Below, one piece after another: positions 24,525 through 32,694 of a stretch of 64,000 nucleotides of DNA. Positions within the stretch are counted from its first letter, which is position 1. Each line of letters begins with the position of its first letter. The stretch is from Streptomyces sp. HUAS YS2 (lineage in GTDB: Bacteria; Actinomycetota; Actinomycetes; Streptomycetales; Streptomycetaceae). Location of the stretch: positions 682,001 to 746,000 of the forward strand of contig NZ_CP137573.1 in the NCBI RefSeq assembly GCF_033343995.1, read 5' to 3'. The notes under the pieces are model-generated. The model did no database searches. It was not told the DNA's origin and saw only the letters and a program-made list of their open reading frames with translations. The position numbers and the translations under genes were made by a program.

Positions 24525-24587
24525 GGTCGCCTGACACCACCGCCTGGTCGCCCGACACCACCGCTCGGTCGCCCGACACCATCACGG
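24525..24587. repeat. Three 21-bp tandem repeats
   Basis: Units at 24525-24545, 24546-24566 and 24567-24587 share GGTCGCCYGACACCAYCRC with few changes. The 21-bp period equals two helical turns, so all copies face the same side of the DNA, as for cooperative binding sites. They lie 28 nt after the SulP stop and about 114 nt before the tetR gene at 24701. Confidence 0.75.
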
Positions 24588-24700
24588 CCCACGTGTCGGC
24601 GGCGGCCGGGGGTCACCGGCCCGCCCGGAGCGCGGACCGGCGAGGTGGATCCGCTCGGCCGCTGGATCGCACGGCCGCGTATTGCTGCCACCATGGGCCG

Positions 24701-25345
24701 GTGAGCGACACAGAGGCGGGAAAGGGCCCCGGGCGTACGGACGCCGGCGCCCGGCGGCGGCGTCGGCGGGACCCGGAGTGGACGTACGCGGCGCTGCTCG
24801 ACGCGCTGCTCGGGCTGATCTCGGAGAGCGGCCGGGAACCCACCAGGAAGGCGATCGCGGAGCGGGCGGGGGTGTCCGAGCGGACCGTGTTCGTGCACTT
24901 CGCCGACCGCGAGGCGCTGTACGTGGCGGCGGCCCGGCGGCAGGCCGAGCGGTGGCGCGCTCACGCCGAACCGGTACCGACCGCGTGGGAGACGGCGCGG
25001 AAGGCGGGGGCGCTCGTGGCACAGCGAGGCCGGATGTACGAGGTGATGACGCCGATCCGCAGGATCGGGCTGGGTCTGGAGGCCGACTCGCCGGGACTGC
25101 GCGGGGTGATGGCGGAGGGCGACGCCTGGTTCCGGGCGGATCTCGCCGCGGTGTTCGCGCCGGAGCTGGGACGGGGGCCGGACGCCGAGGAGCCCGGGGG
25201 GCTGCTCGACGCCCTGGAGGCCGCCTCGTCCTGGGCGGCCTGGGACCATCTGCGCTCCCGCCGAGGGCTCGACGAGGCGACGGCCCGGGCGGCGATCGAG
25301 CGGACGCTGCGGGCACTCCTGGAGGTCGTGCCGCACACCTCTTGA
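24701..25345 (+). CDS. TetR-family transcriptional regulator
   Basis: 214 aa from GTG 24701. A 20-residue Arg-rich N-terminal arm precedes the helix-turn-helix (PTRKAIAERAGVSERTVFVHFADREALYVAA). The C-terminal ligand domain is alpha-helical and not assignable to a ligand class. The operator-like dyad straddles the region right after its stop codon, before the alkylsulfatase gene, so it probably represses that gene. Confidence 0.87.
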   Translation: MSDTEAGKGPGRTDAGARRRRRRDPEWTYAALLDALLGLISESGREPTRKAIAERAGVSERTVFVHFADREALYVAAARRQAERWRAHAEPVPTAWETARKAGALVAQRGRMYEVMTPIRRIGLGLEADSPGLRGVMAEGDAWFRADLAAVFAPELGRGPDAEEPGGLLDALEAASSWAAWDHLRSRRGLDEATARAAIERTLRALLEVVPHTS

Positions 25346-25349
25346 CTCG

Positions 25350-25370
25350 TATTACAGTCGGACTGCAATA
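25350..25370. promoter_or_regulatory. Inverted-repeat operator for the alkylsulfatase gene
   Basis: TATTACAGTC and GACTGCAATA (9 of 10 bases pair) flank one central G, forming a 21-bp dyad. It lies 42 nt before the alkylsulfatase start and directly after the tetR stop. TTGACT at 25342-25347 is a good -35 element, so a protein on the dyad would block the promoter. This is the expected geometry for repression by the upstream TetR. Confidence 0.7.
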
Positions 25371-25412
25371 GTGGGCGTCCTCACCGAGAGCCGAGAAGGA
25401 CGTGACCCTGCC

Positions 25413-27377
25413 ATGACTCCGATGAACCGGCGCGGCTTCGTCGCGGCCGCCGCCGCGATGGGGGCCGCGGCCGCCTCCGTCTCCCTGAACCCGCAGACCG
25501 CCCAGGCGCTCGCCGGGAGCGGGCAGCCGCCCGGGGAGACGCCGACCCCCACGCGGACCGACGGGCTCCCGTACGAGGACGAGGCCGACTTCACCGACGC
25601 GGACCGCGGGTTCATCGCCGCGTTCACCGGCGGGCCGATCACCGACGCCGCAGGGAAGACCGTCTGGGACCCGGGCGCCTACCGCTTCCTCACCGAGGAG
25701 TCAGGCGATCAGGACGGCCCCGACACCGTCGACCCCAGTCTGTGGCGGCAGGCGCTGCTCCTGTCACGCGAGGGGCTTTACCGGGTCACCGACCGGATCT
25801 ACCAGGTCAGGGGCCTGGACCTGTCCAACATGACGATCGTCGAGGGCGACACCGGCATCATCGTCATCGACCCGCTCATCTCCGCCGAGACGGCCGCCGC
25901 GGCCCTGCGGCTCTATCGCACGCACCGCGGAGACCGCGCGGTCCGGGCGATGATCTACACCCATCCGCACGTCGACCACTTCGGCGGCTGCCGGGGCGTA
26001 CTGCCGGACGGCGCCGGGGGCGTGCCCGTGCTCGCCCCGAAGGGCTTCATGGAGCACGCGGTCAGCGAGAACGTGTACGTCGGCACCGCGATGGCGCGCC
26101 GCGCCGCCTACATGTACGGCTCCACGCTCCCCAAGAACGCGGGCGCGCAGGTCGGCTGCGGGCTCGGTCTCACGGTCTCGCTCGGCACCGTCGGACTCAT
26201 CGCCCCCACCCGGTACATCGGCACGACGGGAGAGGAGGTCGTCCTCGACGGGGTGCGGATCCGGTTCCAGATGACCCCGGGCGCGGAATGCCAGGAGGAG
26301 ATGAACTTCCTCTTCCCCGACCTGCGCGCGGTCTGCATGGCGGAGAACGCCACCCACACCATGCACAACATCCTCACCCTGCGCGGCGCCCAGGTGCGCG
26401 ACGCCCATGCCTGGGCCGGCTACCTCACCGAGTCGATCGGCCTCTACGAAGGCACCGCGGACGTCGCCTTCGCCTCGCACCACTGGCCCACCTGGGGCAA
26501 CGACGCCATCGTCGCGCTGCTCACCCACCAGCGGGACCTGTACGGCTATCTGCACGACCAGACCGTCCGGCTGATCAACCGGGGCATGACCGGCACCGAG
26601 ATCGCGGAGACCTTCCGGCTCCCGCCGCAGCTCGAAGGCGTCTGGGCGAATCGCGGCTACTACGGCTCGCTGAGCCACAACGTCAAAGCGGTCTACCAAC
26701 GGTACATGGGCTGGTTCGACGGCAACCCGGCCCACCTCTGGGAGCACCCGCCCGTCGAGGAGGCCCGGCTCTGGGTGGAATCGCTGGGCGGCCAGGCCGC
26801 GGTCCGCGCCCGCGCCCGGCACTACGCCGACCGGGGCGAGGTGCGCTTCGCCGTCACCCTGCTCAACCACGCCGTCTTCAACGACCCCCGGGACAGCCGG
26901 GCAAGGCGACAACTCGCCGCGCTCTACACCCGCCTGGGGCAGGCCGTCGAGAACGCCGTGTGGCGGAACTTCTATCTCACCGGGGCCCAGGAACTCCTGC
27001 ACGGCATCACGCCGCACGCCACCGCCGCCCTGGGGCCCGACATGTATCTGGCCCTGACCGTCGGCCAGATCATCGACAGCCTCGCCGTCCGCGTCGACGG
27101 CCCGAAGGCCTGGTCGCTGCGGATCGCCATGGACTGGCACATCGGCGCCGACCACTGGCACCTGCGCCTCGCCAACGGCCTGCTCACCTGGACCACGGAC
27201 ACCCGGCCCGACCCCGACGCCGGCCTGACCATGACGATGACCAAGCCCCAACTCATCGGTCTGCTCGCCGGGAAGGGCACCGACGGCATCACCATGACGG
27301 GCGACCGCACCCTCCTGCCGCAGCTGCTCGCGGTCCTCGAAGCGCCCGAGCCGGAATTCCCGATCGTGACCCCGTGA
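25413..27377 (+). CDS. Exported alkyl sulfatase (SdsA1/BDS1-like metallo-beta-lactamase fold)
   Basis: 654 aa from ATG 25413 (GAGAAGGA at 25393-25400); GTG 25371 is an alternative. MNRRGFVAAAAAMGAAAAS is a twin-arginine signal with an AQA-like cleavage site, so the enzyme is exported folded. The catalytic zinc motif is THPHVDHFGGC, with later ligands in AENATHTMHN and FASHHWPTWG. The order matches SdsA1: beta-lactamase-fold domain (about 100-430), dimerisation domain with GNPAHLWEHPPVEEA, and a C-terminal SCP2-like lipid-binding domain. It removes sulfate from long-chain alkyl sulfates such as SDS, or from natural sulfate esters. Confidence 0.9.
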   Translation: MTPMNRRGFVAAAAAMGAAAASVSLNPQTAQALAGSGQPPGETPTPTRTDGLPYEDEADFTDADRGFIAAFTGGPITDAAGKTVWDPGAYRFLTEESGDQDGPDTVDPSLWRQALLLSREGLYRVTDRIYQVRGLDLSNMTIVEGDTGIIVIDPLISAETAAAALRLYRTHRGDRAVRAMIYTHPHVDHFGGCRGVLPDGAGGVPVLAPKGFMEHAVSENVYVGTAMARRAAYMYGSTLPKNAGAQVGCGLGLTVSLGTVGLIAPTRYIGTTGEEVVLDGVRIRFQMTPGAECQEEMNFLFPDLRAVCMAENATHTMHNILTLRGAQVRDAHAWAGYLTESIGLYEGTADVAFASHHWPTWGNDAIVALLTHQRDLYGYLHDQTVRLINRGMTGTEIAETFRLPPQLEGVWANRGYYGSLSHNVKAVYQRYMGWFDGNPAHLWEHPPVEEARLWVESLGGQAAVRARARHYADRGEVRFAVTLLNHAVFNDPRDSRARRQLAALYTRLGQAVENAVWRNFYLTGAQELLHGITPHATAALGPDMYLALTVGQIIDSLAVRVDGPKAWSLRIAMDWHIGADHWHLRLANGLLTWTTDTRPDPDAGLTMTMTKPQLIGLLAGKGTDGITMTGDRTLLPQLLAVLEAPEPEFPIVTP

Positions 27378-27378
27378 A

Positions 27379-27396
27379 CGGCACGGTGCCGTGCCG
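27379..27396 (+). terminator. Hairpin directly after alkylsulfatase stop
   Basis: CGGCACGG and CCGTGCCG form a perfect 8-bp stem with a 2-nt loop, one base after the stop codon. Without a T-run, but well placed to end the transcript. Confidence 0.5.
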
Positions 27397-27672
27397 GCGG
27401 CGAGGCCTGCGCGGTGGCGCCGCCTCCCACGATCCGGTCGCGCACCGTGGTCGGGGGTCCACACCCCGCCGCGGAGAAGGGCCGTGCGAGATCCGGCAGA
27501 CGCGGAGGCCCGGGGGGCGTCCCGCGTCGGGGCAAGGCGGCCGGCCGAGGGTGCGCCCACAGGGGCCTCCCTCGGCGCGGTGGGCTCTTCCCCTCCTGCC
27601 GGGCGGGCGGCACCCCCGATCAGATCGGCGGCGCGCAGCGCGGCCGGTCGTGATCACGCCAGGATGATCTAA

Positions 27673-27682
27673 CGGTATACCG
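27673..27682. promoter_or_regulatory. Distal GGTATACC operator-like palindrome
   Basis: CGGTATACCG is a perfect 10-bp palindrome, 20 nt beyond the carbamate kinase stop. It shares the GGTATACC core with the site at 28682-28691 in the kinase/DUF2877 promoter region. GntR/FadR-type regulators commonly bind such TGGTATACCA-like sites. The spacing of about 1 kb would allow DNA looping. Confidence 0.5.
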
Positions 27683-27686
27683 ATCA

Positions 27687-27707
27687 GAGTGAGGCTCGAC
27701 CTCACTC
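27687..27707 (-). terminator. Stem-loop over the carbamate kinase stop
   Basis: GAGTGAGG (27687-27694) and CCTCACTC (27700-27707) form a perfect 8-bp stem with a 5-nt loop. The stop codon lies inside the stem, so this may terminate or protect the kinase mRNA end. Confidence 0.45.
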
Positions 27708-28637
27708 GCCGACGTAGACCACGCCCCCGTCCACGTCGGCGCGGATCTCCGTGCCTACCCGGCGCGCCATGAGGTCGTCGAGGCGCTCCAGGGGACCGAT
27801 GAGGGTGCGGCCGCCGGCCCGGGCGACGCGGATCGCGGCGTCTACCTTCGGCTTCATCGAGCCCTCGGCGAAGGCGAGCTCGGCCAGGCCCTCGGGCGAG
27901 GCGGTGAGGATGTCGCGCTGCTCGGGGGTGCCCCAGTTCTGACTGACGAAGTCGCCGTCGGTGAGCATGATCAGCATGTCCGCCTTCAGGTCGGCGGCGA
28001 GGGCGGCGCTGGCCGCGTCCTTGTCGACGACGGCCTGCATGCCGATCTGGCGGCCCTTGGAGTCGGTGCGCACCGGCACGCCGCCGCCGCCCACGCAGAC
28101 GACCAGCGTGCCGTTGTCGAGAAGGGTGCTGACGAGCGGCGCCTGCATGATGCGCAGCGGCTCCGGGGACGGGACGACCCGGCGGAAGGCGCCGCCGTCG
28201 CGGGCGATGGTCCAGCGGTACTCGGCCGCGGCCTCGGCGGCGTCCTGCGCCGAGTAGGTGGGGCCGATCAGCTTGGTGGGGCGCTCGAAGGCCGGGTCGG
28301 CCTCGTCGACCTCGGTCGTGGTGAGGACGGCCGCGACCTCGCGCTCGCCGGCCAGGGCGTTCGAGAGCTCCTGCTGGATGACGTAGCCGATCATGCCCTG
28401 GGTCTCGGCGCCGAGGATGTCCAGCGGGTACGCCGCGACGTCCTGGTAGGCGAGGTTCTGCAGCGCGAGGAGGCCGACCTGCGGTCCGTTGCCGTGCGTG
28501 ATGACGACCTCGTGCTCGCGGGCCAGACCGGCCAGCGCCTGGCAGGCACCCCGGACGTTGGCGCGCAGGCGGTCGGCCGTCATCGGTTCCCCGCGGCGAG
28601 CGAGAGCGTTTCCTCCGAGTGCGACGACGATGCGCAT
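27702..28637 (-). CDS. arcC: Carbamate kinase
   Basis: 311 aa from ATG 28637 with AAGGGA upstream. MRIVVALGGNALARRGEP and HGNGPQVGLLALQN are the amino-acid-kinase-fold signatures of carbamate kinases, followed by VVCVGGGGVPV, QAVVDKDAASAALA and GSMKPKVDAAI. It makes ATP from carbamoyl phosphate and ADP, leaving carbamate that decays to ammonia and CO2. Being divergent from FdrA/DUF1116/DUF2877 genes and sharing their control region, it matches AllK (YbcF) of the E. coli oxamate carbamoyltransferase pathway rather than the arginine deiminase ArcC; no arcAB genes are present. Confidence 0.93.
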   Translation of the reverse strand: MRIVVALGGNALARRGEPMTADRLRANVRGACQALAGLAREHEVVITHGNGPQVGLLALQNLAYQDVAAYPLDILGAETQGMIGYVIQQELSNALAGEREVAAVLTTTEVDEADPAFERPTKLIGPTYSAQDAAEAAAEYRWTIARDGGAFRRVVPSPEPLRIMQAPLVSTLLDNGTLVVCVGGGGVPVRTDSKGRQIGMQAVVDKDAASAALAADLKADMLIMLTDGDFVSQNWGTPEQRDILTASPEGLAELAFAEGSMKPKVDAAIRVARAGGRTLIGPLERLDDLMARRVGTEIRADVDGGVVYVGE

Positions 28638-28681
28638 GTGATTTCCCTTGCGGTGCTTGTGTTCGCTTATGAGAGCCAGAA

Positions 28682-28698
28682 TGGTATACCAATATTGG
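28682..28698. promoter_or_regulatory. Operator region between carbamate kinase and DUF2877 genes
   Basis: TGGTATACCA (28682-28691) is a perfect palindrome and overlaps CCAATATTGG (28689-28698), a second perfect palindrome. They sit 45 and 55 nt from the two divergent starts. On the minus strand TTGGTA overlaps the sites as a possible -35. The first matches GntR/FadR-type operators. No GntR gene is in the window, so the regulator is elsewhere. Confidence 0.65.
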
Positions 28699-28752
28699 TT
28701 GACCGGAAGGGGGCTCTGACGGTCACGGACGTACAGCGACGAGGAGGGCACG

Positions 28753-29679
28753 GTGAGGTGCCACAACCATGCCGGCGAGCTCCGGACGGGCTCGGGCGAC
28801 GCGCGCCTGCTGGACCTGCTGCGCACCCTGTCCGGCACCGGCTCGGTCCACTCGGTGTTCACCCGCGTCGTCAACCTGCTGACACCGGACGGAACGCTGA
28901 TCGCCCTCGCGGCCCGCGACTGCGGTGACGCACCCAGGACTCTGGTCACCGAGGTCGCCACGTGGACGGAGCACGGCCTGGAGGCCGGACGCGGTGTGAC
29001 ATTCGCAACCGGGAACATCTCTGTCGACGTACCGCACCCCCACCGGCCGCTCCGGCTGACGACCGAGGGCGCCCGCCCCTGGCACGCCGCCGCTCCCTCC
29101 CTCACCGCCCTTCCCCCGGGCGCGCTCGCGGCCGCCGCCACCGTCCTCGACGGGCTCTGCCGTACGCACGGCCCGCTCGGCGGCATGCTCGGCGCGGGAC
29201 CCGACGCCGGGCCGATGGAGATCGCCGTCGTCCGCGCACTCGACGAGGGGCGGGCAACGCTGGTCGCCGGGGTACGGGCCGGTGACGACAGCCGAGTCCG
29301 GCGCGGCGTCCTCGGCCTCCTGGGACTCGGCCCCGGACTCACCCCGGCCGGCGACGACTTCCTGACCGGCCTCGCCCTGGTCGCGGCCCTGCCCGGCAGC
29401 CGACTGGCCGCCCTCGTCCCTGTCCTGCGCGACGTACTCGCCGAGCACGGCGCGCGCACCACGGCCCTCGCCCTCGCGACGCTGACCGAGGCGGCCGACG
29501 GCCGGGCCAGGGCCGAACTCCTCGACCTCCTGCGGCAGTTGGCGGAGCACCGCCCGGCGCGGGACCTGAACGTTCCCGTCCGAAAGGTGCTGGCCATCGG
29601 CCACACCTCGGGCGGCGACACCCTGTCCGGCCTGGCGGCCGGATTCCGTCTGGAAGAAGAACTGCGAGGTCCGCTGTGA
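28753..29679 (+). CDS. DUF2877 protein, AllH-like subunit of oxamate carbamoyltransferase
   Basis: 308 aa from GTG 28753 with GAGGAGGG at 28741-28748. FATGNISVDVP and the glycine-rich GLGPGLTPAGDDFLTGLALVAAL are DUF2877 hallmarks, as is GHTSGGDTLSGLAAGF near the end. In E. coli the DUF2877 protein YlbF (AllH) forms, with FdrA (AllF) and YlbE (AllG), the enzyme that splits oxalurate into oxamate and carbamoyl phosphate. Its stop overlaps the fdrA start (GTGA), so subunits are coupled. Function is assigned by this gene set. Confidence 0.85.
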   Translation: MRCHNHAGELRTGSGDARLLDLLRTLSGTGSVHSVFTRVVNLLTPDGTLIALAARDCGDAPRTLVTEVATWTEHGLEAGRGVTFATGNISVDVPHPHRPLRLTTEGARPWHAAAPSLTALPPGALAAAATVLDGLCRTHGPLGGMLGAGPDAGPMEIAVVRALDEGRATLVAGVRAGDDSRVRRGVLGLLGLGPGLTPAGDDFLTGLALVAALPGSRLAALVPVLRDVLAEHGARTTALALATLTEAADGRARAELLDLLRQLAEHRPARDLNVPVRKVLAIGHTSGGDTLSGLAAGFRLEEELRGPL

Positions 29680-31223
29680 GCATCACAGCCGTCGTACGGA
29701 AGAACACCTATTTCGACTCCGTCTCCCTGATGTCCGTCTCGACCAAGGCCAACGCCCTGGACGGGGTGGACCAGGCGTTCACCGCCATGGGCACCGAGAT
29801 GAACAAGGGGGTGCTGGAGAACCTCGGCCTGCTCACCGACGAGCTGCGGTCCGCCGAGAGCGGCGACCTCATGATCGTCCTGGTGGCGGAGGACGGCGCC
29901 GACACCGAGGCCCTGCTCACGGAGATCGAGGACCTCCTCACCCGCAAGGCTCCCGCCTCCGCCGGCGGCGGCGAGGTCACCTACCGGACCATCGCCTCCG
30001 CCGCCGAGGGCATCGACGGCGCCAACCTCGCGGTCATCGCCGTCAACGGTGCCTACGCCGCCCGCGAGGCCCGCAAGGCCCTCGAGAGCGGCCTGCACGT
30101 GATGATGTTCAGCGACAACGTCGCCGTCGAGGACGAGATCGCGCTCAAGAACCTCGCCCACGACAAGGGCCTGTTCATGATGGGCCCGGACTGCGGCACC
30201 GCGATCATCAACAACATCGCGCTCTGCTTCGGCAACAAGGTCCGCCCGGGCTCGATCGGCATCGTCGCCGCCTCCGGCACCGGCTCGCAGGAGGTCTCCG
30301 TCCGCGTCCACGCGCTCGGCGGCGGCATCTCGCAGCTCGTCGGCACCGGCGGCCGTGACCTCTCCGAGCAGGTCGGCGGCATCATGATGGTCGACGGCAT
30401 CCGCGCGCTCGCCGCCGACCCGGCCACCGACGTCATCGTCCTCGTCTCCAAGCCGCCGGCCGCCTCCGTGGAGAAGAAGGTCCTCGCCGAGGCCGCCGCC
30501 GCGGGCAAGCCGGTCGTCGTCTGGTTCATCGACGGCTCCGAGGAGGCGGTCACCGCCGCCGGTGGCCACTTCGCCGCCGGCAGCCTCGAGGCCGCCCGCA
30601 AGGCCGTCGAGCTCGCCGGCGTCGAGCGGAACGCCGCTGAGGACTTCGACGCCGAGGCCGCCGCCGACGCCGTCGTCTCCCGCCTGGCCGAGGGCCAGAA
30701 GTACGTGCGCGGCCTGTTCTGCGGCGGCACCCTCTGCGACGAGACCATGTACGCCGTGCGCGACGCCGGGCTCGACGTCTGGTCCAACATCCAGAAGAAC
30801 GCCGACTTCCGCCTCCCGGCCGGTTCCGCCTCGCGCGGCCACACCTTCCTCGACTTCGGCGACGACGACTTCACCAACGGCCGTCCGCACCCGATGATCG
30901 ACCCCGCCCTGCGCATCGAGCGCATCGTCGAGGAGGCCAAGGACCCCGAAGTCGCCGCGATCGTCATGGACTTCGTGCTCGGCTTCGGCTCCCACGAGGA
31001 CCCGGTCGGCACCACCCTCCCCGCCATCGAGGAGGGCCGGCGCATCGCGCAGGACGCCGGCCGCCACCTGGAGTTCGTCGCCTACGTCCTCGGCACCGAC
31101 CTGGACACCCCCTCCGTCGCCGCCCAGAGCGCCGCCCTGCGCGCGGCCGGCGTCACCGTCACCCTCAGCTCCACCGAGACGGGCCGGTTCGCCCGCGAGA
31201 TCGCGAAGAAGGCACAGGCATGA
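29676..31223 (+). CDS. fdrA: FdrA-family protein (AllF-like, succinyl-CoA-synthetase-alpha fold)
   Basis: 515 aa from GTG 29676, overlapping the previous stop. The N-terminal 110 residues contain RKNTYFDSVSLMSVS, typical of FdrA. The CoA-binding-like domain has VIAVNGAYAAREARKALESG, MGPDCGTAIINNIALCFGN and GIVAASGTGSQEVSVRVHALGGG, as in the alpha subunit of succinyl-CoA synthetase. The C-terminal domain has GLFCGGTLCDETMYA. FdrA is the AllF subunit of oxamate carbamoyltransferase in E. coli. The stop overlaps the DUF1116 gene start (ATGA). Confidence 0.92.
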   Translation: MSITAVVRKNTYFDSVSLMSVSTKANALDGVDQAFTAMGTEMNKGVLENLGLLTDELRSAESGDLMIVLVAEDGADTEALLTEIEDLLTRKAPASAGGGEVTYRTIASAAEGIDGANLAVIAVNGAYAAREARKALESGLHVMMFSDNVAVEDEIALKNLAHDKGLFMMGPDCGTAIINNIALCFGNKVRPGSIGIVAASGTGSQEVSVRVHALGGGISQLVGTGGRDLSEQVGGIMMVDGIRALAADPATDVIVLVSKPPAASVEKKVLAEAAAAGKPVVVWFIDGSEEAVTAAGGHFAAGSLEAARKAVELAGVERNAAEDFDAEAAADAVVSRLAEGQKYVRGLFCGGTLCDETMYAVRDAGLDVWSNIQKNADFRLPAGSASRGHTFLDFGDDDFTNGRPHPMIDPALRIERIVEEAKDPEVAAIVMDFVLGFGSHEDPVGTTLPAIEEGRRIAQDAGRHLEFVAYVLGTDLDTPSVAAQSAALRAAGVTVTLSSTETGRFAREIAKKAQA

Positions 31224-32662
31224 GCACCGAGACCACCGAACTCACCCCGGCCGCAAGGCTGTTCGCCTCCGACCTGAGTGTCGTCAACGTCGGCCTCGCC
31301 ATGTTCGACGCCGACATCACGGCCCAGAACGCCGAGGTCTCCACCCTGGAGTGGACCCCGCCCGGCGGCGGCAACCCGGAGGCGGCCCGCGCCCTCGACG
31401 CGCTGGAGCGCCCCGAGCTCGCCGCGCGGATCGAGGCCGCCAACGCCGAGGCCGTCGAGCGCATCATGGCCGCCCGCCCGATGCTGATCGGCTTCGGCCG
31501 GGCCCTCGACGTGGTCCCCGGCATGACCCCGACCACGATCCTCCACTCGGGTCCGCCCATCGCCTGGGAGGACATGAACGGTCCGATGAAGGGCGCCGTC
31601 ACCGGCGCGATCGTCTTCGAGGGCCTGGCCGAGGACCTCGACGAGGCCGCCGAGGTCGCGGCCTCCGGCCGGATCACCTTCAAGCCGTGTCACGAGGCGG
31701 ACTCGGTCGGCTCGATGGCCGGTGTCACCTCAGCGTCGATGTACCTGCACATCGTGAAGAACGAGACGCACGGCAACGTCGCGTACACCAACCTGTCCGA
31801 GCAGATGGCGAAGATCCTGCGGATGGGCGCCAACGACCAGAGCGTGATCGACCGCCTGGTGTGGATGCGGGACGTCTTCGGCCCGATGCTCAAGGAGGCC
31901 GTCGAGTTCACCGGCCCCGTCGACCTGCGCCTGCTGCTGTCCCAGGCGCTCCACATGGGCGACGAGTGCCACAACCGCAACGGCGCCGGCACGCTGCTGC
32001 TCTTCCAGGCGCTCGCGCCGGGTCTGCTCCAGTCGTCCTTCACGACCGAGCAGAAGAAGGAGGTCTTCGACTTCGTCGCGTCCTCCGACTACTTCTCCGG
32101 CCCGACGTGGATGGCGATGGCCAAGGCCGCGCTGGACGCCGCCAACGGCGTGCCGGACTCCACGATCGTCACCACGATGGCCCGCAACGGCGTCGAGTTC
32201 GGCATCCGCGTCGCCGGCCTGCCCGGACAGTGGTTCACCGGCCCCGCGCAGAAGGTCGTCGGCCCGATGTTCGCCGGGTACAAGCCGGAGGACTCCGGCC
32301 TCGACATCGGCGACAGCGCGATCACCGAGACGTACGGCTTCGGCGGCTTCGCCATGTCGGCGGCGCCCGCCATCGTCGCCCTGGTCGGCGGCACCGTGGC
32401 CGAGGCCATGGGCTACACCCGCGACATGGGCGAGATCACCACGGCGCAGAACCCCAACGTCACCATCCCGGCCCTCGACTTCCAGGGCCTGCCCACCGGC
32501 ATCGACGTCCGCAAGGTCATCGACACCGGGATCCTGCCGATCATCAACACGGCCATCGCCCACAAGGAGGCCGGCATCGGAATGATCGGCGCCGGCATCA
32601 CCCACCCGCCGGCCGAGGCCTTCACCAAGGCTGCCACCGCCCTCGCCGCCGCTCTCGCCTGA
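31220..32662 (+). CDS. DUF1116 protein, AllG-like subunit of oxamate carbamoyltransferase
   Basis: 480 aa from ATG 31220, coupled to fdrA. DUF1116 blocks are visible: VNVGLAMFDADITAQ near the N-terminus, WTPPGGGNPEAARALD, FKPCHEADSVGSMAGVTSASMY in the middle, GDECHNRNGAGT, RNGVEFGIRVAGLPGQWFTGPA and EAMGYTRDMGEITTAQNP. The E. coli counterpart YlbE (AllG) is needed for oxamate carbamoyltransferase activity. The permease gene follows 32 nt downstream. Confidence 0.92.
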   Translation: MSTETTELTPAARLFASDLSVVNVGLAMFDADITAQNAEVSTLEWTPPGGGNPEAARALDALERPELAARIEAANAEAVERIMAARPMLIGFGRALDVVPGMTPTTILHSGPPIAWEDMNGPMKGAVTGAIVFEGLAEDLDEAAEVAASGRITFKPCHEADSVGSMAGVTSASMYLHIVKNETHGNVAYTNLSEQMAKILRMGANDQSVIDRLVWMRDVFGPMLKEAVEFTGPVDLRLLLSQALHMGDECHNRNGAGTLLLFQALAPGLLQSSFTTEQKKEVFDFVASSDYFSGPTWMAMAKAALDAANGVPDSTIVTTMARNGVEFGIRVAGLPGQWFTGPAQKVVGPMFAGYKPEDSGLDIGDSAITETYGFGGFAMSAAPAIVALVGGTVAEAMGYTRDMGEITTAQNPNVTIPALDFQGLPTGIDVRKVIDTGILPIINTAIAHKEAGIGMIGAGITHPPAEAFTKAATALAAALA

Positions 32663-32694
32663 CGCGCGACAGCCCTCCCGGAAGACCGGACACG

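Larger units (their letters stand above)
27378..27701. other. 324-bp intergenic region without a supported gene
   Basis: Open frames here (for example 27391-27672 plus) are Arg/Pro/Ala-rich and show no family features. The region holds a perfect hairpin at 27379-27396, a palindromic GGTATACC site at 27673-27682 and part of a stem-loop at 27687-27707. No further structure seen. Confidence 0.7.

Noticed and set aside
24525..24587. Three spaced 21-bp repeats as a CRISPR remnant
   Set aside because: The units are directly abutting with no unique spacers, and no cas gene is present.
27391..27672. Short open frames after the alkylsulfatase gene
   Set aside because: Arg/Pro/Ala-rich with no ribosome site or family features; treated as non-coding.
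27702..28637. Arginine deiminase pathway carbamate kinase
   Set aside because: No arginine deiminase or catabolic ornithine carbamoyltransferase gene is nearby; the FdrA/DUF1116/DUF2877 neighbours fit the oxamate route better.
28638..31067. Extension of the carbamate kinase frame to a 1121-codon minus-strand protein
   Set aside because: The kinase starts at ATG 28637 with a good ribosome site; the upstream part is antisense to DUF2877 and fdrA genes and low in complexity.
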